This document shows, piece by piece, positions 11,601 to 24,039 of a DNA stretch of 64,000 nt. Source of the DNA: Antedon mediterranea. Lineage: Eukaryota; Echinodermata; Crinoidea; Comatulida; Antedonidae. Each line of letters begins with the position of its first letter. The stretch's first letter is position 1. Position numbers and translations under genes: made by a program. The DNA lies in assembly GCF_964355755.1 (NCBI RefSeq), contig NC_092671.1:22038001-22102000 (forward strand), read 5' to 3'. The notes under the pieces were generated by a model that saw only the letters and a list, made by a program, of their open reading frames with translations, was not told the origin of the DNA and did not search any database.

Positions 11601-13380
11601 ATTCGCATTTGGAGACGTTTTAGACCAATTTGTGATTTTCGAAAAAACTTGGTTACACAAAAACATCAAAGTGGATAAAAGCACATTATAAACCGTTTTA
11701 GACCATTTTGAGCATTTCGATAACACATTTCACACAAAAACATCAAAGAGCACAAAATAGCTTAATATCGTATTTAAAAACGTTTTAAACCATTTTGAGC
11801 ATTTCGACAAAACTTTTTCACACAAAACACCAAAGTGTACAGAATAGCTTCAAATCGCATTTGGAGACGTTTTAGACCATTTTGTGATTTTCGAAAAAAC
11901 TTGTTAATATAAAAACACCAAAGTACTTAGAATAGCTTCAAATCGCATTTGGAGACGTTTTAGACCATTTTGTGATTTTCGAAAAAACTTGTTAACATAA
12001 AAACATCAAAGTGCTAAGAATAGCTTCCAATCGCATTTGGAGACATTTTAGACCAATTTGTGATTTTCGAAAAAACTTGGTTACACAAAAACATCAAAGT
12101 GCTTAAAATCACATTATAAACCGTTTTAGACCATTTTGAGCATTTCGATAACACATTTCACACAAAAACATCAAAGAGCACAAAATAGCTTAATATCGTA
12201 TTTAAAAACGTTTTAAACCATTTTGAGCATTTCGACAAAACTTTTTCACACAAAACACCAAAGTGTTTAGAAAAGCTTCAAATCGCATTTGGAGACGTTT
12301 TAGACCATTTTGGGATTTTCGAAAAAACTTGTTAACATAAAAACACCAAAGTGCTTAGAATAGCTTCAAATCGCATTTGGAGACGTTTTAGACCATTTTG
12401 TAATTTTCGAAAAAACTTGTTAACATAAAAACACCAAAATGTTTAGAATAGCTTCAAATCGCATTTGGAGACGTTTTAGACCATTTTGTGTTTTTGAAAA
12501 AACTTGTTAACACAAAAACACCAAAGTGATTAGAATAGCTTCAAATCGCATTTGGAGACGTTTTAGACCATTTTGTGATTTTCGAAAAAACTTGTTAACA
12601 TAAAAACACCAAAGTGATTAGAATAGCTTCAAATCGCATTTGGAGACGTTTTAGACCATTTTGTGCATTTCGATGAAACTTGGTTACGCAAAAACATCAA
12701 AGTAATAATCACATTATAAACAGTTTTAGACCATTTTGAGCATATCGATAAAACTTTTTACACAAAACACCAAAGTGCTTAGAATAGCTTCAAATCGCAT
12801 TTGGAGACGTTTTAGACCATTTTGTGATTTTCGACAAAACTTTTTCACACAAAACACCAAAGTGCTTAGAATACCTTCAAATCGCATTTGGAGACGTTTT
12901 AGACCATTTTGTGATTTTCGAAAAAACTTGTTAACATAAAAACATCAAAGTGTACAGAATAGCTTCAAATCGCATTTGGAGACGTTTTAGACCATTTTGT
13001 GATTTTCGAAAAAACTTCTTAACATAAAAACACCAAAGTGCTTAGAATAGCTTCAAATCGCATTAGGAGACGTTTTAGACCATTTTGTTATTTTCGAAAA
13101 AACTTGTTAACATAAAAACACCAAAATGTTTAGAATAGCTTCAAATCGCATTTGTAGACGTTTTAGACCATTTTGTGATTTTCGAAAAAACTTGTTAACA
13201 CAAAAACACCAAAGTGATTAGAATAGCTTCAAATCGCATTTGGAGACGTTTTAGACCATTTTGTGCATTTCGATGAAACTTGGTTACGCAAAAACATCAA
13301 AGTGCTTAAAATCACATTATAAACCGTTTTAGACCATTTTGAGCATATCGATAACACTTTTCACACAAAAACATCAAAGA
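8610..13380 (+). repeat. ~4.8-kb segmental block, copy 1 (paired with 44.29-49.06 kb)
   Basis: Matches the later block at a constant offset of 35,680. Shared private variants include acaaaagttattag at 8,736, the actttttaac/ccaaactgc series at 9,314, tcgaaaacaac near 9,570, the aaatcacatttgg monomer near 10,655, and the caaagtaataatc B variant near 12,700. Inside it are smaller tandem repeats of a roughly 0.5-1 kb B-A-A-A set around 9.1-11.5 kb. Few substitutions were seen, for example tagcttaatatc against ttgcttaatatc near 10,900. Confidence 0.88.
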
Positions 13381-13865
13381 GCACAACATAGCTTAATATC
13401 GTATTTAAAAACGTTTTAGACCATTTCGAGCATTTCGACAAAACTTTTTCACACAAAACACCAAAGTGCTTAGAATAGCTTCAAATCGCATTTGGAGACG
13501 TTTTAGACCATTTTGTGATTTTCGAAAAAACTTGTTAACACAAAAACACCAAAGTGTTTAGAATAGCTTCAATTCGCATTTGGAGACGTTTTAGACCATT
13601 TTGTGCATTTCGATGAAACTTGGTTACACAAAAACATCAAAGTCACATTATAAACCGTTTTAGACCATTTTGAGCATTTCGATAACACTTTTCACACAAA
13701 AACATCAAAGAGCACAATATAGCTTAATATCGTATTTAAAAACGTTTTAGACCATTTTGAGCATTTCGACAAAACTTTTTCACACAAAACACCAAAGTGC
13801 TTAGAATAGCTTCAAATCGCATTTGGAGACGTTTTAGACCATTTTGTTATTTTCGAAAAAACTTG

Positions 13866-16800
13866 TTAACATAAAAACATCAAAGTGTACAGAATAGCTT
13901 CAAATCGCATTTGGAGACGTTTTAGACCATGTTGTGATTTTCGAAAAAACTTGTTAACATAAAAACACCAAAGTGCTTAGAATAGCTTAAAATCGCATTT
14001 GGAGACGTTTTAGACCATTTTGTGATTTTCGAAAAAACTTGTTAACATAAAAACACCAAAGTGCTTAGAATAGCTTCAAATCGCATTTGGAGACGTTTTA
14101 GACCATTTTGTGATTTTCGAAAAAACTTGTTGACATAAAAACACCAAAGTGCTTAGAATAGCTTCAAATCGCATTTGGAGACGTTTTAGACCATTTTGTA
14201 ATTTTCAAAAAAACTTAACATAAAAACACCAAAGTTCTTAGAATAGCTTCAAATCGCATTTGGAGACGTTTTAGAAAATTTTGTGATTTTCGAAAAAACT
14301 TGTTAACATAAAAACACCAAAGTGCTTAGAATAGCTTAAAATCGCATTTGGAGACGTTTTAGACCATTTTGTGATTTTCGAAAAAACTTGGTTACACAAA
14401 AACATCAAAGTGGTTAAAATCACATTATAAACCGTTTTAGACCATTTTGAGCATTTCGATAACACTTTTTACACAAAAACATCAAAGAGCACAAAATAGC
14501 TTAATATCGTATTTAAAAACGTTTTAAACCATTTTGAGCATTTCGACAAAACTTTTTCACACAAAACACCAAAGTGTACAGAATAGCTTCAAATCGCATT
14601 TGGAGACGTTTTAGACCATTTTGTGATTTTCGAAAAAACTTGTTAACATAAAAACACCAAAGTACATAGAATAGCTTCAAATCGCATTTGGAGACGTTTT
14701 AGACCATTTTGTGATTTTCGAAAAAACTTGTTAACATAAAATCACCAAAGTACTTAGAATAGCTTCAAATCGCATTTTGAGACGTTTTAGACCATTTTGT
14801 GATTTTCGAAAAAACTTGTTAACACAAAAACACCAAAGTGTTTAGAAAAGCTTCAAATCGCATTTGGAGACGTTTTAGACCATTTTGGGATTTTCGAAAA
14901 AACTTGTTAACATAAAAACACCAAAGTGTTTAGAATAGCTTCAAATCGCATTTGGAGACGTTTTAGACCATTTTGTGATTTTCGAAAAAACTTGTTAACA
15001 CAAAAACACCAAAGTGATTAGAATAGCTTCAAATCGCATTTGGAGACGTTTTAGACCATTTTGTGATTTTCGAAAAAACTTGTTAACATAAAAACATCAA
15101 AGTGTACAGAATAGCTTCAAATCGCATTTGGAGACGTTTTAGACCATTTTGTGATTTTCGAAAAAACTTGTTAACATAAAAACACCAAAGTGCTTAGAAT
15201 ACCTTCAAATCGCATTTGGAGACGTTTTAGACCAATTTGTGATTTTCGAAAAAACTTGGTTACACAAAAACATCAAAGTGGATAAAATCACATTATAAAC
15301 CGTTTTAGACCATTTTGAGCATTTCGATAACACATTTCACACAAAAACATCAAAGAGCACAAAATAGCTTAATATCGTATTTAAAAACGTTTTAAACCAT
15401 TTTGAGCATTTCGACAAAACTTTTTCACACAAAACACCAAAGTGTACAGAATAGCTTCAAATCGCATTTGGAGACGTTTTAGACCATTTTGTGGTTTTCG
15501 AAAAAACTTGTTAATATAAAAACACCAAAGTACTTAGAATAACTTCAAATCGCATTTGGAGACGTTTTAGACCATTTTGTGATTTTCGAAAAAACTTGTT
15601 AACATAAAAACACCAAAGTGATTAGAATAGCTTCAAATCGCATTTGGAGACGTTTTAGACCATTTTGTGATTTTCGAAAAAACTTGTTAACATAAAAACA
15701 CCAAAGTGCTTAGAATAGCTTCAAATCGCATTTGGAGACGTTTTAGACCATTTTGTAATTTTCAAAAAAACTTGTTAACATAAAAACACCAAAGTTCTTA
15801 GAATAGCTTCAAATCGCATTTGGAGACGTTTTAGACCATTTTGTGCATTTCGATGAAACTTGGTTACACAAAAACATCAAAGTGCTTAAAATCACATTAT
15901 AAACCGTTTTAGACCATTTGAGCATTTCGATAACACTTTTCATACAAAAACATCAAAGAGCACAATATAGATTAATATCCTATTTAAAAACGTTTTAGAC
16001 CATTTTGAGCATTTCGACAAAACTTTTTCACACAAAACACCAAAGTGCTTAGAATACCTTCAAATCTTATTTGTTGACGTTTTAGACCATTTTGTGATTT
16101 TCGAAAAAACTTGTTAACATAAAAACATCAAAGTTTACAGAATAGCTTCAAATCGCATTTGGAGACGTTTTAGACAATTTTGTGATTTTCGAAAAAACTT
16201 GTTAACATAAAAACACCAAAGTGCTTAGAATAGCTTCAAATCGCATTGGGAGACGTTTTAGACCATTTTGTGATTTTCGAAAAAACTTGTTAACATAAAA
16301 ACATCAAAGTGTACAGAATAGCTTCAAATCGCATTTGGAGACGTTTTAGACCATTTTGTGATTTTCGAAAAAACTTGTTAACATAAAAACACCAAAGTGC
16401 TTAGAATAGCTTCAAATCGCATTTGGAGACGTTTTAAACCATTTTGTGTTTTTCGAAAAAACTTGTTAACATAAAAACACCAAAATGTTTAGAATAGCTT
16501 CAAATCGCATTTGGAGACGTTTTAGACCATTTTGTGATTTTCGAAAAAACTTGTTAACATAAAAACACCAAAGTGATTAGAATAGCTTCAAATCGCATTT
16601 GGAGACGTTTTAGACCATTTTGTGCATTTCGATGAAACTTGGTTACGCAAAAACATCAAAGTGCTTAAAATCACATTATAAACCGTTTTAGACCATTTTG
16701 AGCATATCGATAAAACTTTTTACACAAAACACAAAAGTGCTTAGAATAGCTTCAAATCGCATTTGGAAACGTTTTAGAACATTTTGTGATTTTCGAAAAA

Positions 16801-16892
16801 ACTTGTTAACATAAAAACATCAAAGAGCACAAAATAGCTTAATATCGTATTTGGAAACGTTTTAGAACATTTTGTGATTTTCGAAAAAACTT
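13866..16892 (+). repeat. 3,027-bp higher-order unit, copy 1 of a tandem duplication
   Basis: Begins at the catcaaagtgtacag monomer with the rare gaccatgttgtg at about 13,926. It contains cttgttgacataaaa near 14,129, the shortened aaaaaacttaacat junction near 14,212, gaaaattttgtg near 14,273, cataaaatcacc near 14,736 and tcttatttgttgacg near 16,066. Every one of these recurs exactly 3,027 bp later. I noticed no clear mismatch between the two copies, which suggests a very recent duplication or an assembly duplication. Confidence 0.9.
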
Positions 16893-19800
16893 GTTAACAT
16901 AAAACATCAAAGTGTACAGAATAGCTTCAAATCGCATTTGGAGACGTTTTAGACCATGTTGTGATTTTCGAAAAAACTTGTTAACATAAAAACACCAAAG
17001 TGCTTAGAATAGCTTAAAATCGCATTTGGAGACGTTTTAGACCATTTTGTGATTTTCGAAAAAACTTGTTAACATAAAAACACCAAAGTGCTTAGAATAG
17101 CTTCAAATCGCATTTGGAGACGTTTTAGACCATTTTGTGATTTTCGAAAAAACTTGTTGACATAAAAACACCAAAGTGCTTAGAATAGCTTCAAATCGCA
17201 TTTGGAGACGTTTTAGACCATTTTGTAATTTTCAAAAAAACTTAACATAAAAACACCAAAGTTCTTAGAATAGCTTCAAATCGCATTTGGAGACGTTTTA
17301 GAAAATTTTGTGATTTTCGAAAAAACTTGTTAACATAAAAACACCAAAGTGCTTAGAATAGCTTAAAATCGCATTTGGAGACGTTTTAGACCATTTTGTG
17401 ATTTTCGAAAAAACTTGGTTACACAAAAACATCAAAGTGGTTAAAATCACATTATAAACCGTTTTAGACCATTTTGAGCATTTCGATAACACTTTTTACA
17501 CAAAAACATCAAAGAGCACAAAATAGCTTAATATCGTATTTAAAAACGTTTTAAACCATTTTGAGCATTTCGACAAAACTTTTTCACACAAAACACCAAA
17601 GTGTACAGAATAGCTTCAAATCGCATTTGGAGACGTTTTAGACCATTTTGTGATTTTCGAAAAAACTTGTTAACATAAAAACACCAAAGTACATAGAATA
17701 GCTTCAAATCGCATTTGGAGACGTTTTAGACCATTTTGTGATTTTCGAAAAAACTTGTTAACATAAAATCACCAAAGTACTTAGAATAGCTTCAAATCGC
17801 ATTTTGAGACGTTTTAGACCATTTTGTGATTTTCGAAAAAACTTGTTAACACAAAAACACCAAAGTGTTTAGAAAAGCTTCAAATCGCATTTGGAGACGT
17901 TTTAGACCATTTTGGGATTTTCGAAAAAACTTGTTAACATAAAAACACCAAAGTGTTTAGAATAGCTTCAAATCGCATTTGGAGACGTTTTAGACCATTT
18001 TGTGATTTTCGAAAAAACTTGTTAACACAAAAACACCAAAGTGATTAGAATAGCTTCAAATCGCATTTGGAGACGTTTTAGACCATTTTGTGATTTTCGA
18101 AAAAACTTGTTAACATAAAAACATCAAAGTGTACAGAATAGCTTCAAATCGCATTTGGAGACGTTTTAGACCATTTTGTGATTTTCGAAAAAACTTGTTA
18201 ACATAAAAACACCAAAGTGCTTAGAATACCTTCAAATCGCATTTGGAGACGTTTTAGACCAATTTGTGATTTTCGAAAAAACTTGGTTACACAAAAACAT
18301 CAAAGTGGATAAAATCACATTATAAACCGTTTTAGACCATTTTGAGCATTTCGATAACACATTTCACACAAAAACATCAAAGAGCACAAAATAGCTTAAT
18401 ATCGTATTTAAAAACGTTTTAAACCATTTTGAGCATTTCGACAAAACTTTTTCACACAAAACACCAAAGTGTACAGAATAGCTTCAAATCGCATTTGGAG
18501 ACGTTTTAGACCATTTTGTGGTTTTCGAAAAAACTTGTTAATATAAAAACACCAAAGTACTTAGAATAACTTCAAATCGCATTTGGAGACGTTTTAGACC
18601 ATTTTGTGATTTTCGAAAAAACTTGTTAACATAAAAACACCAAAGTGATTAGAATAGCTTCAAATCGCATTTGGAGACGTTTTAGACCATTTTGTGATTT
18701 TCGAAAAAACTTGTTAACATAAAAACACCAAAGTGCTTAGAATAGCTTCAAATCGCATTTGGAGACGTTTTAGACCATTTTGTAATTTTCAAAAAAACTT
18801 GTTAACATAAAAACACCAAAGTTCTTAGAATAGCTTCAAATCGCATTTGGAGACGTTTTAGACCATTTTGTGCATTTCGATGAAACTTGGTTACACAAAA
18901 ACATCAAAGTGCTTAAAATCACATTATAAACCGTTTTAGACCATTTGAGCATTTCGATAACACTTTTCATACAAAAACATCAAAGAGCACAATATAGATT
19001 AATATCCTATTTAAAAACGTTTTAGACCATTTTGAGCATTTCGACAAAACTTTTTCACACAAAACACCAAAGTGCTTAGAATACCTTCAAATCTTATTTG
19101 TTGACGTTTTAGACCATTTTGTGATTTTCGAAAAAACTTGTTAACATAAAAACATCAAAGTTTACAGAATAGCTTCAAATCGCATTTGGAGACGTTTTAG
19201 ACAATTTTGTGATTTTCGAAAAAACTTGTTAACATAAAAACACCAAAGTGCTTAGAATAGCTTCAAATCGCATTGGGAGACGTTTTAGACCATTTTGTGA
19301 TTTTCGAAAAAACTTGTTAACATAAAAACATCAAAGTGTACAGAATAGCTTCAAATCGCATTTGGAGACGTTTTAGACCATTTTGTGATTTTCGAAAAAA
19401 CTTGTTAACATAAAAACACCAAAGTGCTTAGAATAGCTTCAAATCGCATTTGGAGACGTTTTAAACCATTTTGTGTTTTTCGAAAAAACTTGTTAACATA
19501 AAAACACCAAAATGTTTAGAATAGCTTCAAATCGCATTTGGAGACGTTTTAGACCATTTTGTGATTTTCGAAAAAACTTGTTAACATAAAAACACCAAAG
19601 TGATTAGAATAGCTTCAAATCGCATTTGGAGACGTTTTAGACCATTTTGTGCATTTCGATGAAACTTGGTTACGCAAAAACATCAAAGTGCTTAAAATCA
19701 CATTATAAACCGTTTTAGACCATTTTGAGCATATCGATAAAACTTTTTACACAAAACACAAAAGTGCTTAGAATAGCTTCAAATCGCATTTGGAAACGTT

Positions 19801-19919
19801 TTAGAACATTTTGTGATTTTCGAAAAAACTTGTTAACATAAAAACATCAAAGAGCACAAAATAGCTTAATATCGTATTTGGAAACGTTTTAGAACATTTT
19901 GTGATTTTCGAAAAAACTT
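16893..19919 (+). repeat. 3,027-bp higher-order unit, copy 2 of a tandem duplication
   Basis: Carries the same private variants as copy 1 at +3,027. The junction monomer near 16,893 reads cataaaacatcaaagtg. It has the four-A form of the monomer that follows copy 2 (cataaaacacc at 19,925) joined to the catc of the monomer that opens copy 1. That is what unequal exchange between the two ends would leave. Confidence 0.9.
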
Positions 19920-22640
19920 GTTAACATAAAACACCAAAGTGTACAGAATAGCTTCAAATCGCATTTGGAGACATTTTAGACCAATTTGTGATTTCCGAAA
20001 AAACTTGTTAACATAAAAACACCAAAGTGCTAAGAATAGCTTTAAATCGCATTTGGAGACATTTTAGACCAATTTGTGATTTTCGAAAAAACTTGGTTAC
20101 ACAAAAACATCAAATTGCTTAAAATCACATTATAAAACCGTTTTAGACCATTTTGAGCATTTCGATAACACTTTTCACACAAAAACATCAAAGAGCATAA
20201 AATAGGTTAATATCGTATTTAAAAACGTTTTAGACCATTTTGAGCATTTCGACAAAACTTTTTCACACAAAACACCAAAGTGTACAGAATAGCTTAATAT
20301 CGTATTTAAAAACGTTTTAGACCATTTTGTGATTTTCGAAAAAACTTGTTAACATAAAAACACCAAAGTGCTTAGAATAGCTTCAAATCGCATTGGGAGA
20401 CGTTTTAGACCATTTTGTGATTTTCGAAAAAACTTGTTAACATAAAAACATCAAAGTGTACAGAATAGCTTCAAATCGCATTTGGAGACGTTTTAGACCA
20501 TTTTGTGATTTTCGAAAAAAACTTGTTAACATAAAAACACCAAAGTGCTTAGAATAGCTTCAAATCGCATTTGGAGACGTTTTAGACCAATTTGTGATTT
20601 TCGAAAAAACTTGGTTACACAAAAACATCAAAGTGGATAAAATCACATTATAAACCGTTTTAGACCATTTTGAGCATTTCGATAACACATTTCACAAAAA
20701 AACATCAAAGAGCACAAAATAGCTTAATATCGTATTTAAAAACGTTTTAAACCATTTTGAGCATTTCGACAAAACTTTTTCACACAAAACACCAATGTGT
20801 ACAGAATAGCTTCAAATCGCATTTGGAGACGTTTTAGACCATTTTGTGATTTTCGAAAAAACTTGTTAATATAAAAACACCAAAGTACTTAGAATAGCTT
20901 CAAATCGCATTTGGAGACGTTTTAGACCATTTTGTGATTTTCGAAAAAACTTGTTATCATAAAAACACCAAAGTTCTTAAAATAGCTTCAAATCGCATTT
21001 GGAGACGTTTAAGACCATTTTGTGATTTTCGAAAAAACTTGTTAACACAAAAACACCAAAGTGTTTAGAAAAGCTTCAAATCGCATTTGGAGACGTTTTA
21101 GACCATTTTGGGATTTTCGAAAAAACTTGTTAACATAAAAACACCAAAGTGCTTAGAATAGCTTCAAATCGCATTTGGAGACGTTTTAGACCATTTTGTA
21201 ATTTTCAAAAAAACTTGTTAACATAAAAACACCAAAGTTCTTAGAATAGCTTCAAATCGCATTTGAAGACGTTTTAGACCATTTTGTGCATTTCGATGAA
21301 ACTTGGTTGCACAAAAACATCAAAGTGCTTAAAATCACATTATAAACCGTTTTAGACCATTTGAGCATTTCGATAACACTTTTCACACAAAAACATCAAA
21401 GAGCACAATATAGATTAATATCCTATTTAAAAACGTTTTAGACCATTTTGAGCATTTCGACAAAACTTTTTCACACAAAACACCAAAGTGCTTAGAATAC
21501 CTTCAAATCGCATTTGGAGACGTTTTAGACCATTTTGTGATTTTCGAAAAAACTTGTTAACATAAAAACATCAAAGTTTACAGAATAGCTTCAAATCGCA
21601 TTTGGAGACGTTTTAGACAATTTTGTGATTTTCGAAAAAACTTGTTAACATAAAAACACCAAAGTGCTTAGAATAGCTTCAAATCGCATTGGGAGACGTT
21701 TTAGACCATTTTGTGATTTTGGAAAAAACTTGTTAACATAAAAACATCAAAGTGTACAGAATAGCTTCAAATCGCATTTGGAGACGTTTTAGACCATTTT
21801 GTGATTTTCGAAAAAACTTGTTAACATAAAAACACCAAAGTACTTAGAATAGCTTCAAATCGCATTTGGAGAAGTTTTAGACCATTTTGTGATTTTCGAA
21901 AAAACTTGTTAACATAAAAACACCAAAGTGATTAGAATAGCTTCAAATCGCATTTGGAGACGTTTTAGACCATTTTGTGCATTTCGATGAAACTTGGTTA
22001 CGCAAAAACATCAAAGTGCTTAAAATCACATTATAAACCGTTTTAGACCATTTTGAGCATATCGATAAAACTTTTTACACAAAACACCAAAGTGCTTAGA
22101 ATAGCTTCAAATCGCATTTGGAGACGTTTTAGACCATTTTGTGATTTTCGATGAAACTTGGTTACGCAAAAACATCAAAGTGCTTAAAATCACATTATAA
22201 ACCGTTTTAGACCATTTTGAGCATATCGATAAAACTTTTTACACAAAACACCAAAGTGCTTAGAATAGCTTCAAATCGCATTTGGAGACGTTTTAGACCA
22301 TTTTGTGATTTTCGAAAAAACTTGTTAACATAAAAACACCAAAGTACTTAGAATAGCTTCAAATCGCATTTGGAGAAGTTTTAGACCATTTTGTGATTTT
22401 CGAAAAAACTTGTTAACATAAAAACACCAAAGTGATTAGAATAGCTTCAAATCGCATTTGGAGACGTTTTAGACCATTTTGTGCATTTCGATGAAACTTG
22501 GTTACGCAAAAACATCAAAGTGCTTAAAATCACATTATAAACCGTTTTAGACCATTTTGAGCATATCGATAAAACTTTTTACACAAAACACCAAAGTGCT
22601 TAGAATAGCTTCAAATCGCATTTGGAGACGTTTTAGACCA
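19920..22640 (+). repeat. 2.7-kb block E, copy 1 (also at 29.2, 36.45 and 61.3 kb)
   Basis: Begins with the cataaaacacc A monomer and gatttccg at about 19,991, and passes through the accaatgtg D variant (about 20,791), ttatcataaaaac (20,953), gtttaagacc and gattttgg (21,715). It ends in repeated A'-B-D sets. The same marker series starts at 29,222, 36,454 and 61,327. This copy and the 61.3-kb copy share tttaaatcgc near 20,041/61,448 and ggttgcac near 21,306/62,713, so these two are the closest relatives. Confidence 0.85.
21820..22323 (+). repeat. 504-bp tandem subunit in block E
   Basis: The series gtacttag (with gagaagttt), gtgattag A', B and short D, then a second B and D, starts at 21,820. 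Its opening monomers start again at 22,324. Related expansions are seen near 31.1-31.8 kb and 63.2-63.7 kb. The number of B-D dimers introduced by gatgaaacttgg varies between these places: one here, two near 31.4-31.7 kb, one near 38.7 kb. Confidence 0.7.
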
Positions 22641-23179
22641 TTTTGTGATTTTCGAAAAAAACTTTTTAACATAAAAACACCAAACTGCTAAGAATAGCTT
22701 CAAATCGCATATGGAGACAATTTAGACCATTTTGTGATTTTCGAAAAAACTTGTTAACATAAAAACACCAAAGTGCTTAGAATACCTTCAAATCGCATTT
22801 GGAGACGTTTAGACCATTTTGTGATTTTCGAAAAAACTTGTTAACATAAAAACATCAAAGTGCTAAGAATAGCTTCCAATCGCATTTGGAGACATTTTAG
22901 ACCATTTTGTGCATTTCGAAAAAACTTGGTTACGCAAAAACATCAAAGTGCTTAAAATCACATTATAAACCGTTTTAGACCATTTTGAGCATATCGATAA
23001 CACTTTTCACACAAAAACATCAAAGAGCACAATATAGCTTAATATCGTATTTAAAAACGTTTTAGACCATTTTGAGCATTTCGACAAAACTTTTTCACAC
23101 AAAACACCAAAGTGCTTAGAATAGCTTCAAATCGCATTTGGAGACGTTTTAGACCATTTTGTGATTTTCGAAAAAACTT

Positions 23180-23609
23180 GTTAACATAAAAACATCAAAG
23201 GGCTAAGAATAGCTTCAAATCGCATTTGGAGACATTTTAGACCAATTAGTGATTTTCGAAAAAACTTGGTTACACAAAAACATCAAAGTGGTTAAAATCA
23301 CATTATAAACCGTTTTAGACCATTTTGAGCATTTCGATAACACTTTTCACACAAAAACATCAAAGTGCTTAGAATAGCTTCAAATCGCATTTGGAGACGT
23401 TTTAGACCATTTTGTGATTTTCGAAAAAAACTTTTTAACATAAAAATACCAAACTGCTAAGAATAGCTTCAAATCGCATATGGAGACAATTTAGACCATT
23501 TTGTGATTTTCGAAAAAACTTGTTAACATAAAAACACCAAAGTGCTTAGAATACCTTCAAATCGCATTTGGAGACGTTTTAGACCATTTTGTGATTTTCG
23601 AAAAAACTT
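23180..23609 (+). repeat. 430-bp tandem subunit, copy 1
   Basis: A-A-B-type series starting with catcaaagggctaag and continuing through gaccaattagtg, the gtggttaaaat B monomer, an A monomer and the ccaaactgc form. It repeats from 23,610 with catcaaagtgctaag in place of gggctaag. Confidence 0.75.
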
Positions 23610-24039
23610 GTTAACATAAAAACATCAAAGTGCTAAGAATAGCTTCAAATCGCATTTGGAGACATTTTAGACCAATTAGTGATTTTCGAAAAAACTTGGT
23701 TACACAAAAACATCAAAGTGGTTAAAATCACATTATAAACCGTTTTAGACCATTTTGAGCATTTCGATAACACTTTTCACACAAAAACATCAAAGTGCTT
23801 AGAATAGCTTCAAATCGCATTTGGAGACGTTTTAGACCATTTTGTGATTTTCGAAAAAAACTTTTTAACATAAAAACACCAAACTGCTAAGAATAGCTTC
23901 AAATCGCATATGGAGACAATTTAGACCATTTTGTGATTTTCGAAAAAACTTGTTAACATAAAAACACCAAAGTGCTTAGAATACCTTCAAATCGCATTTG
24001 GAGACGTTTTAGACCATTTTGTGATTTTCGAAAAAACTT
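23610..24039 (+). repeat. 430-bp tandem subunit, copy 2
   Basis: Follows 23,180-23,609 at an offset of 430 with the same order of variants. One difference is caccaaactgc here against taccaaactgc in copy 1 (about 23,447). The next monomer, at 24,040, opens a third, divergent round with gcttccaatcgc. Confidence 0.75.

Noticed and set aside
14271-14465. 64-codon open frame on the - strand, also at 17,298 and 58,705
   Set aside because: A translation of the satellite's reverse strand across A and B monomers. The three copies are simply the duplicated 3-kb unit. No recognisable domain.
13866-19919. Assembly artefact as the explanation for the 3,027-bp tandem duplication
   Set aside because: Not excluded, but not preferred. 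The junction carries a precise hybrid monomer expected from biological unequal exchange, and similar clean duplications of other sizes (440, 506, 1,220, 1,295, 2,905 bp) occur elsewhere in the window. Spanning long reads would decide.
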